Origin: Symsagittifera roscoffensis
Taxonomy: Eukaryota > Xenacoelomorpha > Acoela > Convolutidae
Direction of reading: 5' to 3'
NCBI RefSeq assembly: GCF_963678635.1
Contig: NC_087067.1
Coordinates: 48,591,618-48,655,617 of the forward strand
Length of the DNA: 64,000 bases
In this document: piece by piece, positions 10,776 to 22,404 of the stretch
Layout of the letters: every line of letters begins with the position of its first letter
How positions within the stretch are numbered: the first letter of the stretch is position 1
Notes under the pieces: model-generated
Seen by the model: only the letters and a program-made list of their open reading frames with translations
Databases searched by the model: none
What the model was told of the DNA's origin: nothing
Translations under genes and position numbers: made by a program

Positions 10776-13700
10776 ATGGAATTATGGAATAAATTTTTAA
10801 TTTCTGGCGCCGACTCGGACATTAACCGTCAGTTTGTTGACTGTAACATTCTGGATGCAATTGCCGAAAAGTTTATCCAAAAAAAGTACGACAAGTTATC
10901 AAAGATTCTCGAAGAGATGCTCGCAGGAACGGATAAGTGGATCGTTTCTGATGTTCTTCGTCAGATATCTGTGCGGGGACAATCAAAAAAAGCTACAATT
11001 TTAGCAGTAAGTAACTCTTCACAAATTTATCGTTTTCAGTCACCAAACATTCTTTACGTTGATTAATTCAACTTCAATTACGTTCAATTACGTTCATCTT
11101 TACGTTCAATTAAAATTCAACTTTCAATAAAATTTATATCCAATTGGGATAACACTACACTGTTTAGGCTCGCGTAATGCAACTCGTAATTCTTCGTGGT
11201 TCAAGAGAAATGCCTTGGACCAAGACTCGGAAGGAGCTAGTAAAGTGTTTCTTCGGTCCAATGTTCATACCTGACGAAGTTGATCCTTATAAAGCGCTCA
11301 AAGCAACCGAAACTTCATTTTCATTTGAACAGTGCGGCACTCAATCAAACCTACCTCAAACATTGGAAGAGTCAAGACACGTTTCCAGGATAATGAAACG
11401 ATCAAAATTGATGTCTATAACAGCTGACAACTCCCAACAACTATGGGGACAAGTGCTGAAACTGATACGACAAAAAAAATTCAAATAAGCACATTTGTTA
11501 AATTGATTCGACAATCCGCATTCAGCCGTAAAAAGACGTATTCTGGGTATAGAAAGAATGACACAAATGTCTTACGAGTTTTGGCGATGGAACTATTTTC
11601 TAAAAGAGGTACAACGAAGGATTTTGAGTTTTGCTTGGGCATCGCTTGTAAAACTGGAAACACAGAAGAAGTGATCAACATTATCCGGAATAGACTACAA
11701 CTGATTGGCCTCGGACATAATTTAGTACCCTCAATGAGAAATGTCCAACGATCAACTGCAAGCCTTGTAAATCATTTTTTGGCCTTGTGCAAACCACAGA
11801 AGTCCTTCTCTGGATTCAGAACGGACTTGGTTGCATGTATACAACTAGCTGTTTTTCTATTGTTTAAAACAGAAAACATCAACAACGTTAAAGTCGATAT
11901 TTGGGGTGACGGTTGTGAAATTGGTGGCACAGAAGTTACGAGAATGGCTTTTAGACTACTTTCTGAAGATATTAGCGCCCAATCTGCTACGAGCGTCTTC
12001 TGCTTCGCAGGTACTCCTTTTTCTAAAATCATTTTAAAATCATTTCTTCACAAGTTTTTTTCTCAATTTGAGACTAAAATGATTTTTTATTTTATCGAGG
12101 AAAAGACTCAAGGTTTGCGATGGAGTTGAACTTGGGACCGAGTGTTGTCGGATGTCAAGAGTCAGGGTGGTTATTCCAGCAAACAAATCAGTTGAAAAAT
12201 TTGGGAGCAAAATTGACGTACAGTGGAGATACCCCGTTTCTCCATCGACTAATACTGGGCTCCGGAAACGACCTGTCTACAGATTACCCTTCTAAGATGG
12301 CACTTTATGTAGAAGACGAACGTTTTCTACCTTCCCTTTGCGACAAAATAACTGGTCGAAGAACGGATGTAAAGATTCCATTTCGCACGAATATTCCTGA
12401 AAGTTTTCCTTAATGACGTGAGATGCATTTGCCCAGATGCCACGCACATGCTCACTCGATGCGTTGAAAGTGACCTGAGAAAAATGGCTCAAAAAATTAT
12501 CAACGACAAAAGTCCGTTCGAAATGGAGTTTCTTCACCGCTTTGAACAGAATTTGTCAAGTCGTGATGCCAAGAGACCCGTCTTCCAATTTACAAGAACT
12601 GCGAAAAATGCGCAACAATTTGGAACTGTTGGAGCGGTATCGTTATCTGGAAGTGGTGCCTTAACTGTTATCGCGGACAAAGAGGAGTTGAAGGTATGCT
12701 AAATTACCATTTTAATGTATCCTTATAATTTCAATTTTACAATGTTACAATTTACAATGTTACAATTTAGGATGCCAAGTTTGGAACAATAACCGACCTA
12801 TATGATGGAGTGTGGTGCGATGAAATAGTTAGCGGTACCTCAGATAAAACCGTCGCAAATTCCATTGATGTCCTCAAAGTATTGCATCCAATTTTGTTCA
12901 CGAAAGAGGACCCTAAAGCGAAAGGAAAACTTTCTATAACGACTCTGGATGCAAGCGAACTTTTGAGAAAAAGCTTGAACCGTTGTATTACTATCTTGAG
13001 AAGTTCTAAGGAGAGTTTTAACGTAATTGATTTCAATTTTTGGGCGGAAACCTACTATCAAACTTCTTTACTATTATTCGCAGAACACGGACTGACGCCA
13101 TACAAACTCAAGCTGGTGACTATTCCGCAAATTGTTGAAGGAAACTTCGTGGTGTCCCCGTGGAACCACATTTGCGAAGGTCTAGAAAAATCTAACCATC
13201 ACGCCAGCAAAGATTTTCATACAAGAACAATGCGTGGAGGCGGAAAAATGTGTAATCATGATCCACTTTTTCTTGAAAGTTTTTTCTCTTTTTGCAAGCT
13301 CCTTCAACGTACTAAAGCAGAAAAAGAAGTGCCTGGCGTTTTAGCGAATCTTACGAGTGTTTTCAACGTGTCATTAGGACAAACTTATCTGGAAATATGC
13401 ATCGACGCAGTACCGAATCCTCGTATTGCTGTCGGAGAAGTGCGTGCGAAGAATAAGATGTTAACTGGGATGAGATTTTACGTACTGGGCTCGTTTGCTG
13501 GAACCCCTGCAGTTGATGGAGGAAACAGACACGTGCCTCGTCTAACAGCCCAACTTATGATGGAAAAGTGGATCAAGGAACATGGGGGTTCTGTTTACCG
13601 AAAAGACACAGCAGAGACTCTCTTATATTCACACTCCAAAACCCCGCATTGTTACATAGTTTTGAGGGACGAAACCGATCTTTCAATTGGAACTATGACA

Positions 13701-14111
13701 ACGGAAGAAGTTGATGAATTCTACACGACGCTTAGAAAGGGCCAAACAAAAAAGAAAAAGATTCAAAGTGAAAGTGGAACTTCTGATTGTAACAGTGAAA
13801 ATGGAGAGCGAAGAAACTCGAAAGGAATACGAAAAAAATCACAGGCAGCTTTAATTTGTGAGCTTTTTGCTGGAGGCGATTTTCAGTTCCTCAAAGCTCA
13901 ATTTATTTTTGATACAATCAAATCTGATTGTGTTCTTGATCCTGAAAACTATATTTTACAGCCAGGATCAAGTTTCAGAAAGATAAACGTCAATGATGTC
14001 CGCCCATTGTTAATGGATCAATGTGGAGGCAAAAAAACTGAAGAAAATGTTTCGGCCATTAGTTCACTAGAAAATCCAAGAAAATCCAAATGCGAAGAAT
14101 CCGCTTTATAA
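10776..14111 (+). CDS. Element gene A: candidate DDE transposase with C-terminal BRCT domain
   Basis: Predicted exons are 10776-11006, 11168-12010, 12100-12693 and 12771-14111, with GT-AG introns in matching phase, about 1000 residues in all. Two frame breaks occur: an A8 run at 11472-11479 (needs -1) and one between 12373 and 12411 (needs +1, or a weak-donor intron at 12355-12436). The middle holds an acidic strand IWGDGCEIGGTE, a later CICPDATHML, and VSPWNHICEGLEKSN followed by a TMRGGG segment. That D...D...E order is what an RNase H-fold transposase would show. Residues from about 13450 (MRFYVLGSF, WIKEHGGSVY, CYIVLRDE, FIFDTIK, PENYIL) match the BRCT phosphopeptide/DNA-break fold, with Phe at the usual Trp position. 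The transposase role is inferred; the BRCT call is firmer. The superfamily is not recognised. Confidence 0.7.
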
Positions 14112-14434
14112 AATTTTCATTTGTCTTTCAATTTTGTTATTATCTTAATTTCCACTAAAACCGTTTTCAAAAGTTGCCAGTGACGTGCAATTTAGTTTTG
14201 TCCTTCCTAGTTTTGTCCATCAATAAAGATTAATTACATCATATACATATTAATATATATCATACTATGATAGTATAATAGTTATAGTATCAATATTAGT
14301 ATATATTAGTAATATTAGTATAATATTCTAGTATAATAGTATTCATATTAATCATATAATATATTATATACTCAGTCCAGTCTACAGTGGACTTCAAGTC
14401 CATGTAAGTTACTTCAAGTATGATATATATATAT

Positions 14435-14488
<54 letters not shown>

Positions 14489-15008
14489 TTTATGTAATTG
14501 CTACATGATGTACTAGTAGTACAGTGCTACTAGTTGGTAACTGTTAAAAAGGCTTTGTCCCGGATTCCGGGCCAAAAAAGAATTCAGTCCTCGGATTTCG
14601 GCACCTAACTTTTTTGAGATTACACAAAATAAATTATTGCAAAAAAACGGCCTATATCAAAATCAGTAGTTTACAGTAATTTAGCACACTTGTCCAATGC
14701 TTTCTCTGTTACCATAGCAATAAATCCGTTTCTCTGAGAAAGTTTCTCTGAAACACGTGGCAGTGCATTGTTATTCACACACACGTTTAGTTAGTCACAT
14801 GAGCTTTGAAACGGCAGGAATAGTATATAACTTTCTCGTGTCTTTTCTCGTAACTTTCTTGTCGGCGAAAAGTTATTGATAACATTGTTTCAATTATTTT
14901 TCATTTATTCGTTTATCGCAGCGAAGATTATAATCCACCTTCAAACTTTCAAAGTTGAATTTAAATTCAACGATTGTTACAAGTTAAATTTCTTATTTTC
15001 AGTAAGAA
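14112..15008. other. Spacer between genes A and B, with a TA microsatellite
   Basis: No gene. Contains an AT/TA dinucleotide array at about 14422-14487, a GGATTCCGG / GGATTTCGGCACC motif pair near 14560-14605, and the presumed promoter of gene B with no clear core element. Confidence 0.6.
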
Positions 15009-18000
15009 ATGCCAAATCGTCAGAGAAGAGAAACTGACAAAACCTGCAATGGTAAGTAATTATAATAATTAAGTGTAAATTAGAATGGTTAAACCATCAT
15101 TCAGTTGAACTACAGTTATGATTGGTCTTAAACAAAATACACTTTGTGTTTTTGAGTGAATTTAAAGTTCATTTGATTGATTTTTTGATTGACAAAAACC
15201 TCTAGATTGCATTATAAAGAAAAATAAATTATTTAAATACTGAAATATTGACCGTCAAGTGTGACAATCATTGTCATGATACGGCCCGTATGACCGAGTT
15301 ATACTAAATTACTGAAACCGTTTCGTGACCGTCACGAATCATTGTCGTGAATGAATTCGTAATTCACGAATTCGTGACGAATCACTGAAATCAACCATAT
15401 TAGAACAACCGATATTTACAGGAAAATGGCATGCATGTAACCTGGTAATCAACAAAACTTTTATTGGTTTTTCCAGAAGCCAGTACTGTCATTAAATTAC
15501 ATCATGTTATTAATCAATAATCATTCACATATTAGAATTTTGCTTCCATCATCCCATGATATATCAGTGATAAACTATAACTTTTTTAGAATGTCGTAAA
15601 GTCTTTCACTCTACCGGCACGCTCAACCGCCACAGAAGACTAAACGTTTGCCGAGCTAAGCAGGTCAAACGGGAGAGCATGCTCCGATGCATGTTTTGCG
15701 GTGTGCCCGAATCTTCTTGGTTCGCGGACATCTATGCAGTTGCTGAACATGCATTGAGTTCCTACTGCTGGAACAAAATCAGGAGCAATCGTGTACGAGG
15801 AGTCGAAGCAAATTTTCTGGCGCCAACACGAACAAACTTTGATGCAGTCGTGAGAACATGGAAAAGCTGCAAAAAAGCGTTTTCCCTGGCCGATAGACGT
15901 CGAAGTAAGCAGTTTGAAGACGAAGAGTTTCGGTTTGGTAAGGTTTTGTTAGCCCTCAGGCCCTGGGTTGCTTTTGGCCAACTGAAAAAAATAATTTTGC
16001 AATAAAAAATAACCGCTATTTTAGTGACTGAAATAAAATAAAATAATAAAATAATCAATTGCAACTTGAAGGTTGAACATGATTTTCAACCAATTTTTTT
16101 TGTTATGTAAGATTTTGGACAAACTTCGGAAGTCATAGTCAATATAGGCAAGTTGTGTTTAGACATGGACGCAGTTGACTCCCAGGTGTTTTATTTGCCC
16201 AGTCAACTTCAACAAGCCAAAAAAAATCAACGAGTTCTCCACTGGCAGGAACAGCACAAATGTTGCCAACAACATCCTGTTCAGTGAACCAAGAAAATGC
16301 TGAACTTCCACTGGAAGAGGAAGAAGAACCTTCAACGAGTTCTCCACAGGCAGGAACAGCACAAATGTTGCCAACAACATCTTGTTCAGTGAACCAAGAA
16401 AATGCTGAACTTCCACTGGAAGAGGAAGAAGAACCTTCAACGAGTTCTACGAAAAGTCCGGGAACTGCACAGGAAAAGCTTCCTCTTGAAGAGGAAGAAC
16501 TGTTTGAAACAGCTGAAGTTGACTCTGAAGTTGGGGATGTCTTTAAGTTCAACTTGAATCTTCTTGATACAGAAGAACAGAAAAGTTCAACTGCAAACAA
16601 GGTAACATTGTTAATCATTAATCTCGAAAAATTCACAAAATTTTTCGAGCTTTTGAGAACGATAAAAAAATTGTAGGCCTGTGAACTGTGAAAAAATGAA
16701 CTCCATTCTTCATTCAAGAAAAATTATTCTCACTAAACGTGCCAAAATCCAGTAATTTTGAACAAATTTTTTCGAGCTTTTGAGAACGATAAAAAAGTTG
16801 TAGGCATTGGCCTGTTATAAAAATTGGCAATGTTTTGTCATTTGACACTGGATTCCGGGGCTCATGGCTAAAGGTTTGAACATGAATTCCGAGATCAATT
16901 CCTTGCCTAGTTGACAGCATTCGAAAGTGCCATGGATTCCGGAGAGATATTCATTAGGCCCGGAATCCATGGCACTTTCGAATGCTGTCAACTATGCAAA
17001 AAATTGATCTCGGAATTCATGTTCAAACCCTTAGCCATAAGGCCCGGAATCCAGTGTCAAATGACAAAACATTGCCAATTTTTATCACAGGCCAATGCCT
17101 ACAACTTTTTTATCGTTCTCAAAAGCTCGAAAAAATTTGTTCAAAAGTACAGGATTTTGGCACGTTTAGTGAAAATAATCATTATTTATGATAGAAATAG
17201 AAATATGATATTTCTTGAATGAAGAATGGAGTTAATTTTTTTAAATGAAGTCACAACCTACAACTTTTTTATCGTTCTCAAAAGCTCGAAAAAATTTGTT
17301 CAAAAGTACAGGATTTTGGCACGTTTAGTGAAAATAATCATTATTTATGATAGAAATAGAAATATGATATTTCTTGAATGAAGAATGGAGTTAATTTTTT
17401 TAAATGAAGTCACAACGCTGGTTCTTTGGGTTTTTTCAAATGGGTTTGACTCACCCGGACAAACTACCCACTTACTTCCTTTTTTCAGCAAGCAAAACAG
17501 ACTAGAGTGGATTCTAAGGCCGCTTCTATCTGGCCTTCTGTAAAGATAGTCTTGCCGAGAGACTCACGCATATTGCATTTGAGGCAACTGGAGAGCTTCA
17601 CGACTATCCAAGATTTACGAGGAGTGTTATCCTGCGTGAGTTTTCTTCATTTTCGTAAAAAATGAAAAGTGTTTCACACAGAAAAAAATTATGTTCACAG
17701 GTAAAAATCGCGAAATCGTTGGTAAGGACAGTTGAAGCGCGACATATCGAAAGTGCCCTTCAGGAAGCAGAGTTTTTGAACTCAGAATATGCTGTTTTTG
17801 TTCCTGACGCCTTTCGATTCAACGGCTTCACGTCAAAAGTGTCACAATCACTCCCCGACAACCCAAACGTCGTGAAGCTTCTATTATAAGGTTACAAAAA
17901 ACCATTAACCCTTCGCTCGTACGACTCGAATTTCAGGGTTAGTACTACTAACGCTTTAGTACGCTTTCTTTTCAAAAAATTTGCCAACAAAGGTTGCCAG

Positions 18001-19319
18001 TATAAAATTTTTATCATGACCGTCATTCATTCATTCACTGAAAGTTGAGGCTGAAATGTCTCTGGATGATTTTCCGAAATTTTTTCAATTCAATTTCTAA
18101 TTTCTTACTAAGTTATAGTATTGAACCATTCCAGGAACAAACAAGGACAATTGATGGAAAAGAGGTGGATCAGTTGTTCAGAAAAACACCTCCCATGTTT
18201 TACAACATTACTGACGCTGATGCCGCACATCAAAAAATCACAAAATTTACACAACCGTCATGCCTATCGAGTACCTCGCTGGGACACATTCATTCAAAAA
18301 GTTTGCCCGCAGCATATCGGCCCAATAAAGAGTCCAACTTTCTTCTCATTTCTCAAGATGGCGCTGTGACAATGTTCCACCAAGATTTTTCCAGCACATC
18401 AGTCCTCTATATTCTACTGAAAGGATGTAAGACGTTGTTCTTGATAGCCCCGACGAGCATCAACCAGGATCTCTTCAACCAGTTCCTGCAGCAGCCCCGA
18501 AGGAAATTTTTCTTCGGTTCCCACGAAGGCTTGAATATGGGAGGGTGCCAAGCTATCACGCTGAAAGCGCGACAAGGTTTAATCATGCCAGCGAATATGA
18601 TTCATATGGTGGAGACGACAGGCGTTTCTGTCGCCTATGGAGTTAACTTCATTTTCAAGAATCATCTTCGTCTGGCCGCTGATACCTTCAAGACAGAACG
18701 CGTTCAGAAAACAAAGTTCACTGAATGCTACCCTTCTTTCTCGTTCCTTGCGCTTACTCATATTGTGTCTCGAGTACAGTGAGTCGTTTAACATCTTTGA
18801 AAGTTTAACATCATGTTAAAGAGTCAACTGTGAAAATCTGTGGTTGAAGTTTATAATAATGTAACCTCAAAATCAATAATTGGAATAATATGACAAAATC
18901 TATTTTTTTTGAAATTTTTGAATTTGTTTACAGAGATGGATCCGACGCAAATGTCGATGATCTCGCGGCAATTTTTGACGTGTTTCAAATTCTGAAAAAA
19001 CACGACTCATCGTTTGCACAACATGTTTCCCTAGTAAAAGGCAACGTACGTACAAATTATGCTCAAGTTGAAATATTGAATATTTTTCACACAATTTATA
19101 GTATAAAGTTGAATATATTTTTTGATGTCATCCAGTATTGTTTTCCAGGATAAATTACTTGCAACTGGAAACTCTTCGAACCTGGGTAACAACTTCTCTA
19201 AAGTTGAACTTTTGGAAAAGCGAATCGAACTCATGATGATGATGAGGCAACATGATTGTGTCCTAGTCAGTCCAGCCCCAAGTCCAAACAAAAAGTTAAA
19301 GGCAAATCCTTCAACCTGA
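15009..19319 (+). CDS. Element gene B: zinc-finger and JmjC-domain (histone demethylase-like) protein
   Basis: Eight exons in consistent phase: 15009-15051, 15590-15937, 16148-16601, 17489-17635, 17701-17871, 18135-18778, 18934-19045, 19149-19319; about 696 residues if one base is allowed for at an A8 run near 16220. The N-terminus is a zinc finger (C13-X2-C16-X12-H29-X5-C35), then a second Cys/His cluster (LRCMFCG...AEH). Exon 3 encodes acidic repeats. Exon 6 is a JmjC domain of the KDM2/KDM7 type: FHQDFSSTSVLYILLKG holds the iron ligands His (about 470) and Asp (about 472) and the Lys expected to bind 2-oxoglutarate, and PANMIHMVETT holds the second His (about 545). An Fe(II)/2-oxoglutarate lysine demethylase is expected; the substrate is unknown. 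Its place inside a mobile element suggests a role in countering silencing (inference). Confidence 0.85.
16230..16470 (+). repeat. 105-bp in-frame tandem repeat in gene B exon 3
   Basis: A 35-codon unit (TSSPLAGTAQMLPTTSCSVN, then QENAELPLEEEEEPS) is present twice almost unchanged, followed by a shortened third copy. It encodes an acidic, probably disordered linker between the zinc fingers and the JmjC domain. Confidence 0.85.
16698..17235. repeat. Foldback (MITE-like) palindrome in gene B intron 3
   Basis: The left half (AACTCCATTCTTCATTCAAG ... GCCATGGATTCCGGA) and the right half are reverse complements over more than 200 bp each, with about 30 extra bases in the right arm. The arms contain the element-wide motifs CGTGCCAAAATCC and GGATTCCGGG. 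It could form a very long hairpin in the pre-mRNA, but lies wholly within the intron. Confidence 0.85.
17098..17416. repeat. 159-bp tandem duplication next to the foldback
   Basis: The unit starting CCTACAACTTTTTTATCGTT at 17098 is repeated from 17257, nearly identical to its end at 17416. Each copy carries one ACAGGATTTTGGCACG motif. Confidence 0.85.
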
Positions 19320-19845
19320 CAGCCGTTTATGCCAACCACTGAATATTGCTCAAAAAAATCTTCTGCTCCCTAGCGACCGCATTTAACGTGTTATTTTTCT
19401 CTCGATTATTCGAACATGAAACAATAACATTCGATGTGGAGTCCACTTTCTTCCAAATTCTGTGTAAATACGCCTTTTCAACTCCTTCGCGGCGCGCAGT
19501 TATCACTTTGAGTGACCATCAAAGTGACTTTATGATGATAATTTATAACTTACGTCATTGAATGACGTTATGATGATGATTATGATTATACTGTAATTTT
19601 TTTTCAGTACTGCTTGTACTGACACTGTCAAAAAAACATAGCTTAAAGCTCTTACTATGAGCCTCATGAGAAACATTTCCAATTGAAGTGTTTGCAAACA
19701 ATTTGTTTTCTTTTCATTTAATAGAGAGAAAAAATTGATTGCCAATTTTCGGATTTGAAAAAAGTTACATTGTCAAGGTTTGAAGATTATGAAACTTTAA
19801 TTGATCACATTCACGCGAAAACACTGAAACTTTGAACTAGTTGAA
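19320..19845. other. Spacer between convergent genes B and C
   Basis: The 3' ends of gene B (+) and gene C (-) face each other across about 525 bp of AT-rich sequence. No coding frame, motif copy or structured repeat is evident. Confidence 0.5.
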
Positions 19846-21970
19846 CTAATAAAAATAATGGGGTTTTGACTGTTCTAAGTTGTGTGAAAAAAGAGTCCGG
19901 TAGTCTTCTTCACTTGCGTACTGGCCTGTGCACGTTTGAACGTTGCATCGTAAGTTGAAACTTGTGAATTCACGGTGTTCTGTAATCCTCAAATACTTTA
20001 TAAGTGTATCATGACCATTGTCTTTTTGTGCGGGCAATACATCCCACCTGCTACCCAACACAGAATCCCAAGATTTGTGGCAGCCTCGAATTCCTTCGGA
20101 TATTGCTGCACTAAATTTGACCACTTCCTTTTGGGATTCTGTCGAAAAACCCATTATTTGTCTTGTTAGTTTGGTCACGGGTCCAAGATTGAAAGTGATG
20201 GAGTTTTTGTCCCTAGCCAGTCCAACAGCACGTTTCAAGGCGGAAAACACCGCATACGATAAATTGATTGGATGTTCAATTGCATTGAAGTCACACGTTT
20301 CATGCTGAAATGTTACAAAATTAGTCACGTGCCAAAATCCTGTACTTTTGAATAAAAGTATTTGAGTTTTTGAAAACGATAAAAATTTTAGGCATTAGCC
20401 TGTTTTCACGTGCCAAAATCCTGTAATTTTGAACAAAGTACTTCAGTTTTTGAAAACGATAAAAAAAATTGTAGGCATTAGCCTGTGATAAAATTTGGCA
20501 CTTTTTTGTCATTTGACACTGGATTCCGGGCCTTATGGCTAAGGGTTTGAACATGAATTCCTAGTTCGTTTCTCAGTCGTAAGCATTGTTAAATTCCATG
20601 GAATTCGGGACGTGACAAATTCGGAATGTTTCAAATGAAAATTGTAGGCCTTAGCCGGTGATAAAAATTGGCAATGTTTTGTCATTTGACACTGGATTCC
20701 GGGCCTTATGGCTAAAGGTTTGAACATGAATTCCTAGTTTTATTTCTCAGTCGTAAGCATTGTTAAATTTCATGGAATCGGGGACAATAAAAATTCGGAA
20801 TGTTTCATTAAAAAAACTTTACCTTGAGGTAGTCTTCACAAGCTAGCTGAACCAAGAGTGCAGGCATCCTTATAGAAATGTCCTCGTTATTTAAGCATGT
20901 CAACTGTGCAAAGGCCTTTTTTGTCCTTCCTTCAAACTCCAAGCTGTCTACTCTGCAATTTTCCCCTCCATAGAAAGCAGTTGATCCAACCTGAGAAACA
21001 AAGAATTGAATTTTTATACAAAATATTTTGATCGGGCGCTGAGACATATATTCCTAACTTTATGACATCTGAAAAAATTGCGGCACACACTTCCAATGCT
21101 TGTAATTATTTTGTTAACAAACCTTGAGGACACCTTTGGAACAAGGGACAAAGGTCAAAGGCACTATGTCTTCTGTGGCTTCGAGAAGTGTCAGCATGTC
21201 AATTTCTTTTTCGTCTTTTTTAGCTCTTTTTGTAGGATTACGTTGATGATCCTGAACCTCACATGGCTCCAAAACTAAAGTAGCCGTGCCACAAAAAGAT
21301 GTCTGAAACAATTCACGATTTCAAACAGATTATGAATGAAGTTAAAATATGTTTTTCAATTTCAGCTATTCAAAAAAACTTCTTTTGAAGTTGAACTTCT
21401 TTCCGAGTGATGTTTTGAAAGATGTTTTTCAAAGCGAATAAGTACCTCAGATGTAAGCGTATCTTCACAGAGCCCTTGATTTCGAAATTGATTGTATTTT
21501 ACAACCAATATGTTAGCCTCTGGTTCTTCTCGGGGGTTTTCATCGTGCTCCGAGTCCAAAATTCTCAATGTACATTCCCGTTTGAAAGGATCGTTGTACA
21601 GTACAACCCCTGTCATCAGAATGCATTTGTCAACGCAATCTGTTTCACAAGCAGCACAGAAAAAAACATCTGTATTGCGAGTTAAGCGTCTTGGGTTGAA
21701 CAGAAGTGGATCTTTTTTGTTTCTTCTTTTAGCCCTATCTGGCTCTTCAACAGCTTTGATTGTCTTTCTTATTTTCCAATGTTTCATCCTCCGATTGTCG
21801 CGAAGGTCTTCTGGAATTGTTATCTGTACGGGTGGACCCTTCCATTCAGTCCATTTGACACTCACACCCCAGTTACTAATGAAACCCAGTATTCTAGCGG
21901 CTTCCCAAATGTACGTCACTTCATCAAGAACTTGCACTTCTTCTTTTTCCTTGAACAATGATGGAAGCAT
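19846..21970 (-). CDS. Element gene C: conserved-looking protein of unknown function
   Basis: Four exons on the - strand: 21970-21446, 21302-21123, 20990-20823, 20304-19846. All three introns are GT-AG and phase 0, giving an uninterrupted 443-residue protein. This is the cleanest of the four element genes. Exon 1 includes TDVFFCAACETDCVDKCILM, a Cys cluster that could bind zinc and resembles a reader-type Cys pattern, followed by an ILVVKYNQF strand. No catalytic motif or membrane segment is seen. Homology is not recognised. It is transcribed divergently from gene D and convergently to gene B. Intron 3 contains several copies of the element motifs. Confidence 0.7.
20321..20800. repeat. Motif-rich duplicated repeats in gene C intron 3
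   Basis: CGTGCCAAAATCCTGTA occurs at about 20331 and 20409, and a larger unit (TTTTGTCATTTGACACTGGA, then TTCCGGGCCTTATGGCTAA) occurs at 20507 and 20676. These are the same sequences as the arms of the foldback in gene B, so they are a shared internal repeat family of the element. Confidence 0.8.
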
Positions 21971-22106
21971 CTTGTATGAGCGATTTTATCTAAATGAATA
22001 ATATTTAGTACAATCATTGTACTCATGATGAGTAATTGTCATGATGAGTATATTTTTTAACAACCAATTTAAACCTTTATGTTTAACCGCATAAAACGAC
22101 TATTGA

Positions 22107-22305
22107 AACGATAATTGAAGTTCAATTGGTGTTCAATTGGTACTCAAATTGGTTGTGATAATATGCCATATTATACTATCTTATATTATTGCAGTAATTC
22201 AGCAATTAAGAGTCAATTATACACTGTATAATATAATATAGTATAATATGGCATATTATCACAACCAATTTGAGTACCAACTGAACATCAATTGAACTTC
22301 AATTA
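22107..22305. repeat. Inverted repeat (about 64-bp arms) between divergent genes C and D
   Basis: AATTGAAGTTCAATTGGTGT...ATATGCCATATTATAC on the left pairs with GTATAATATGGCATATTATC...TTGAACTTCAATT on the right, with about 65 bp between. It sits in the only space that can hold the promoters of genes C and D, so it may be regulatory or replication-related (inference). Confidence 0.85.
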
Positions 22306-22404
22306 TTGAAAAATACTATTATTAGTAAGTTGTTAGTGACAACCTTCGATTCTGCAATCCTTTCTAGTCACTTCATATTTCATTCCAAGTTTCGTTTTCC
22401 ATAG

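Noticed and set aside
12355-12436. An 82-bp intron as the explanation of the second frame change in gene A
   Set aside because: It would join in phase but uses a weak donor (GTCGAA) and would remove the strand before the PDATH motif. Kept only as an alternative to a frameshift.
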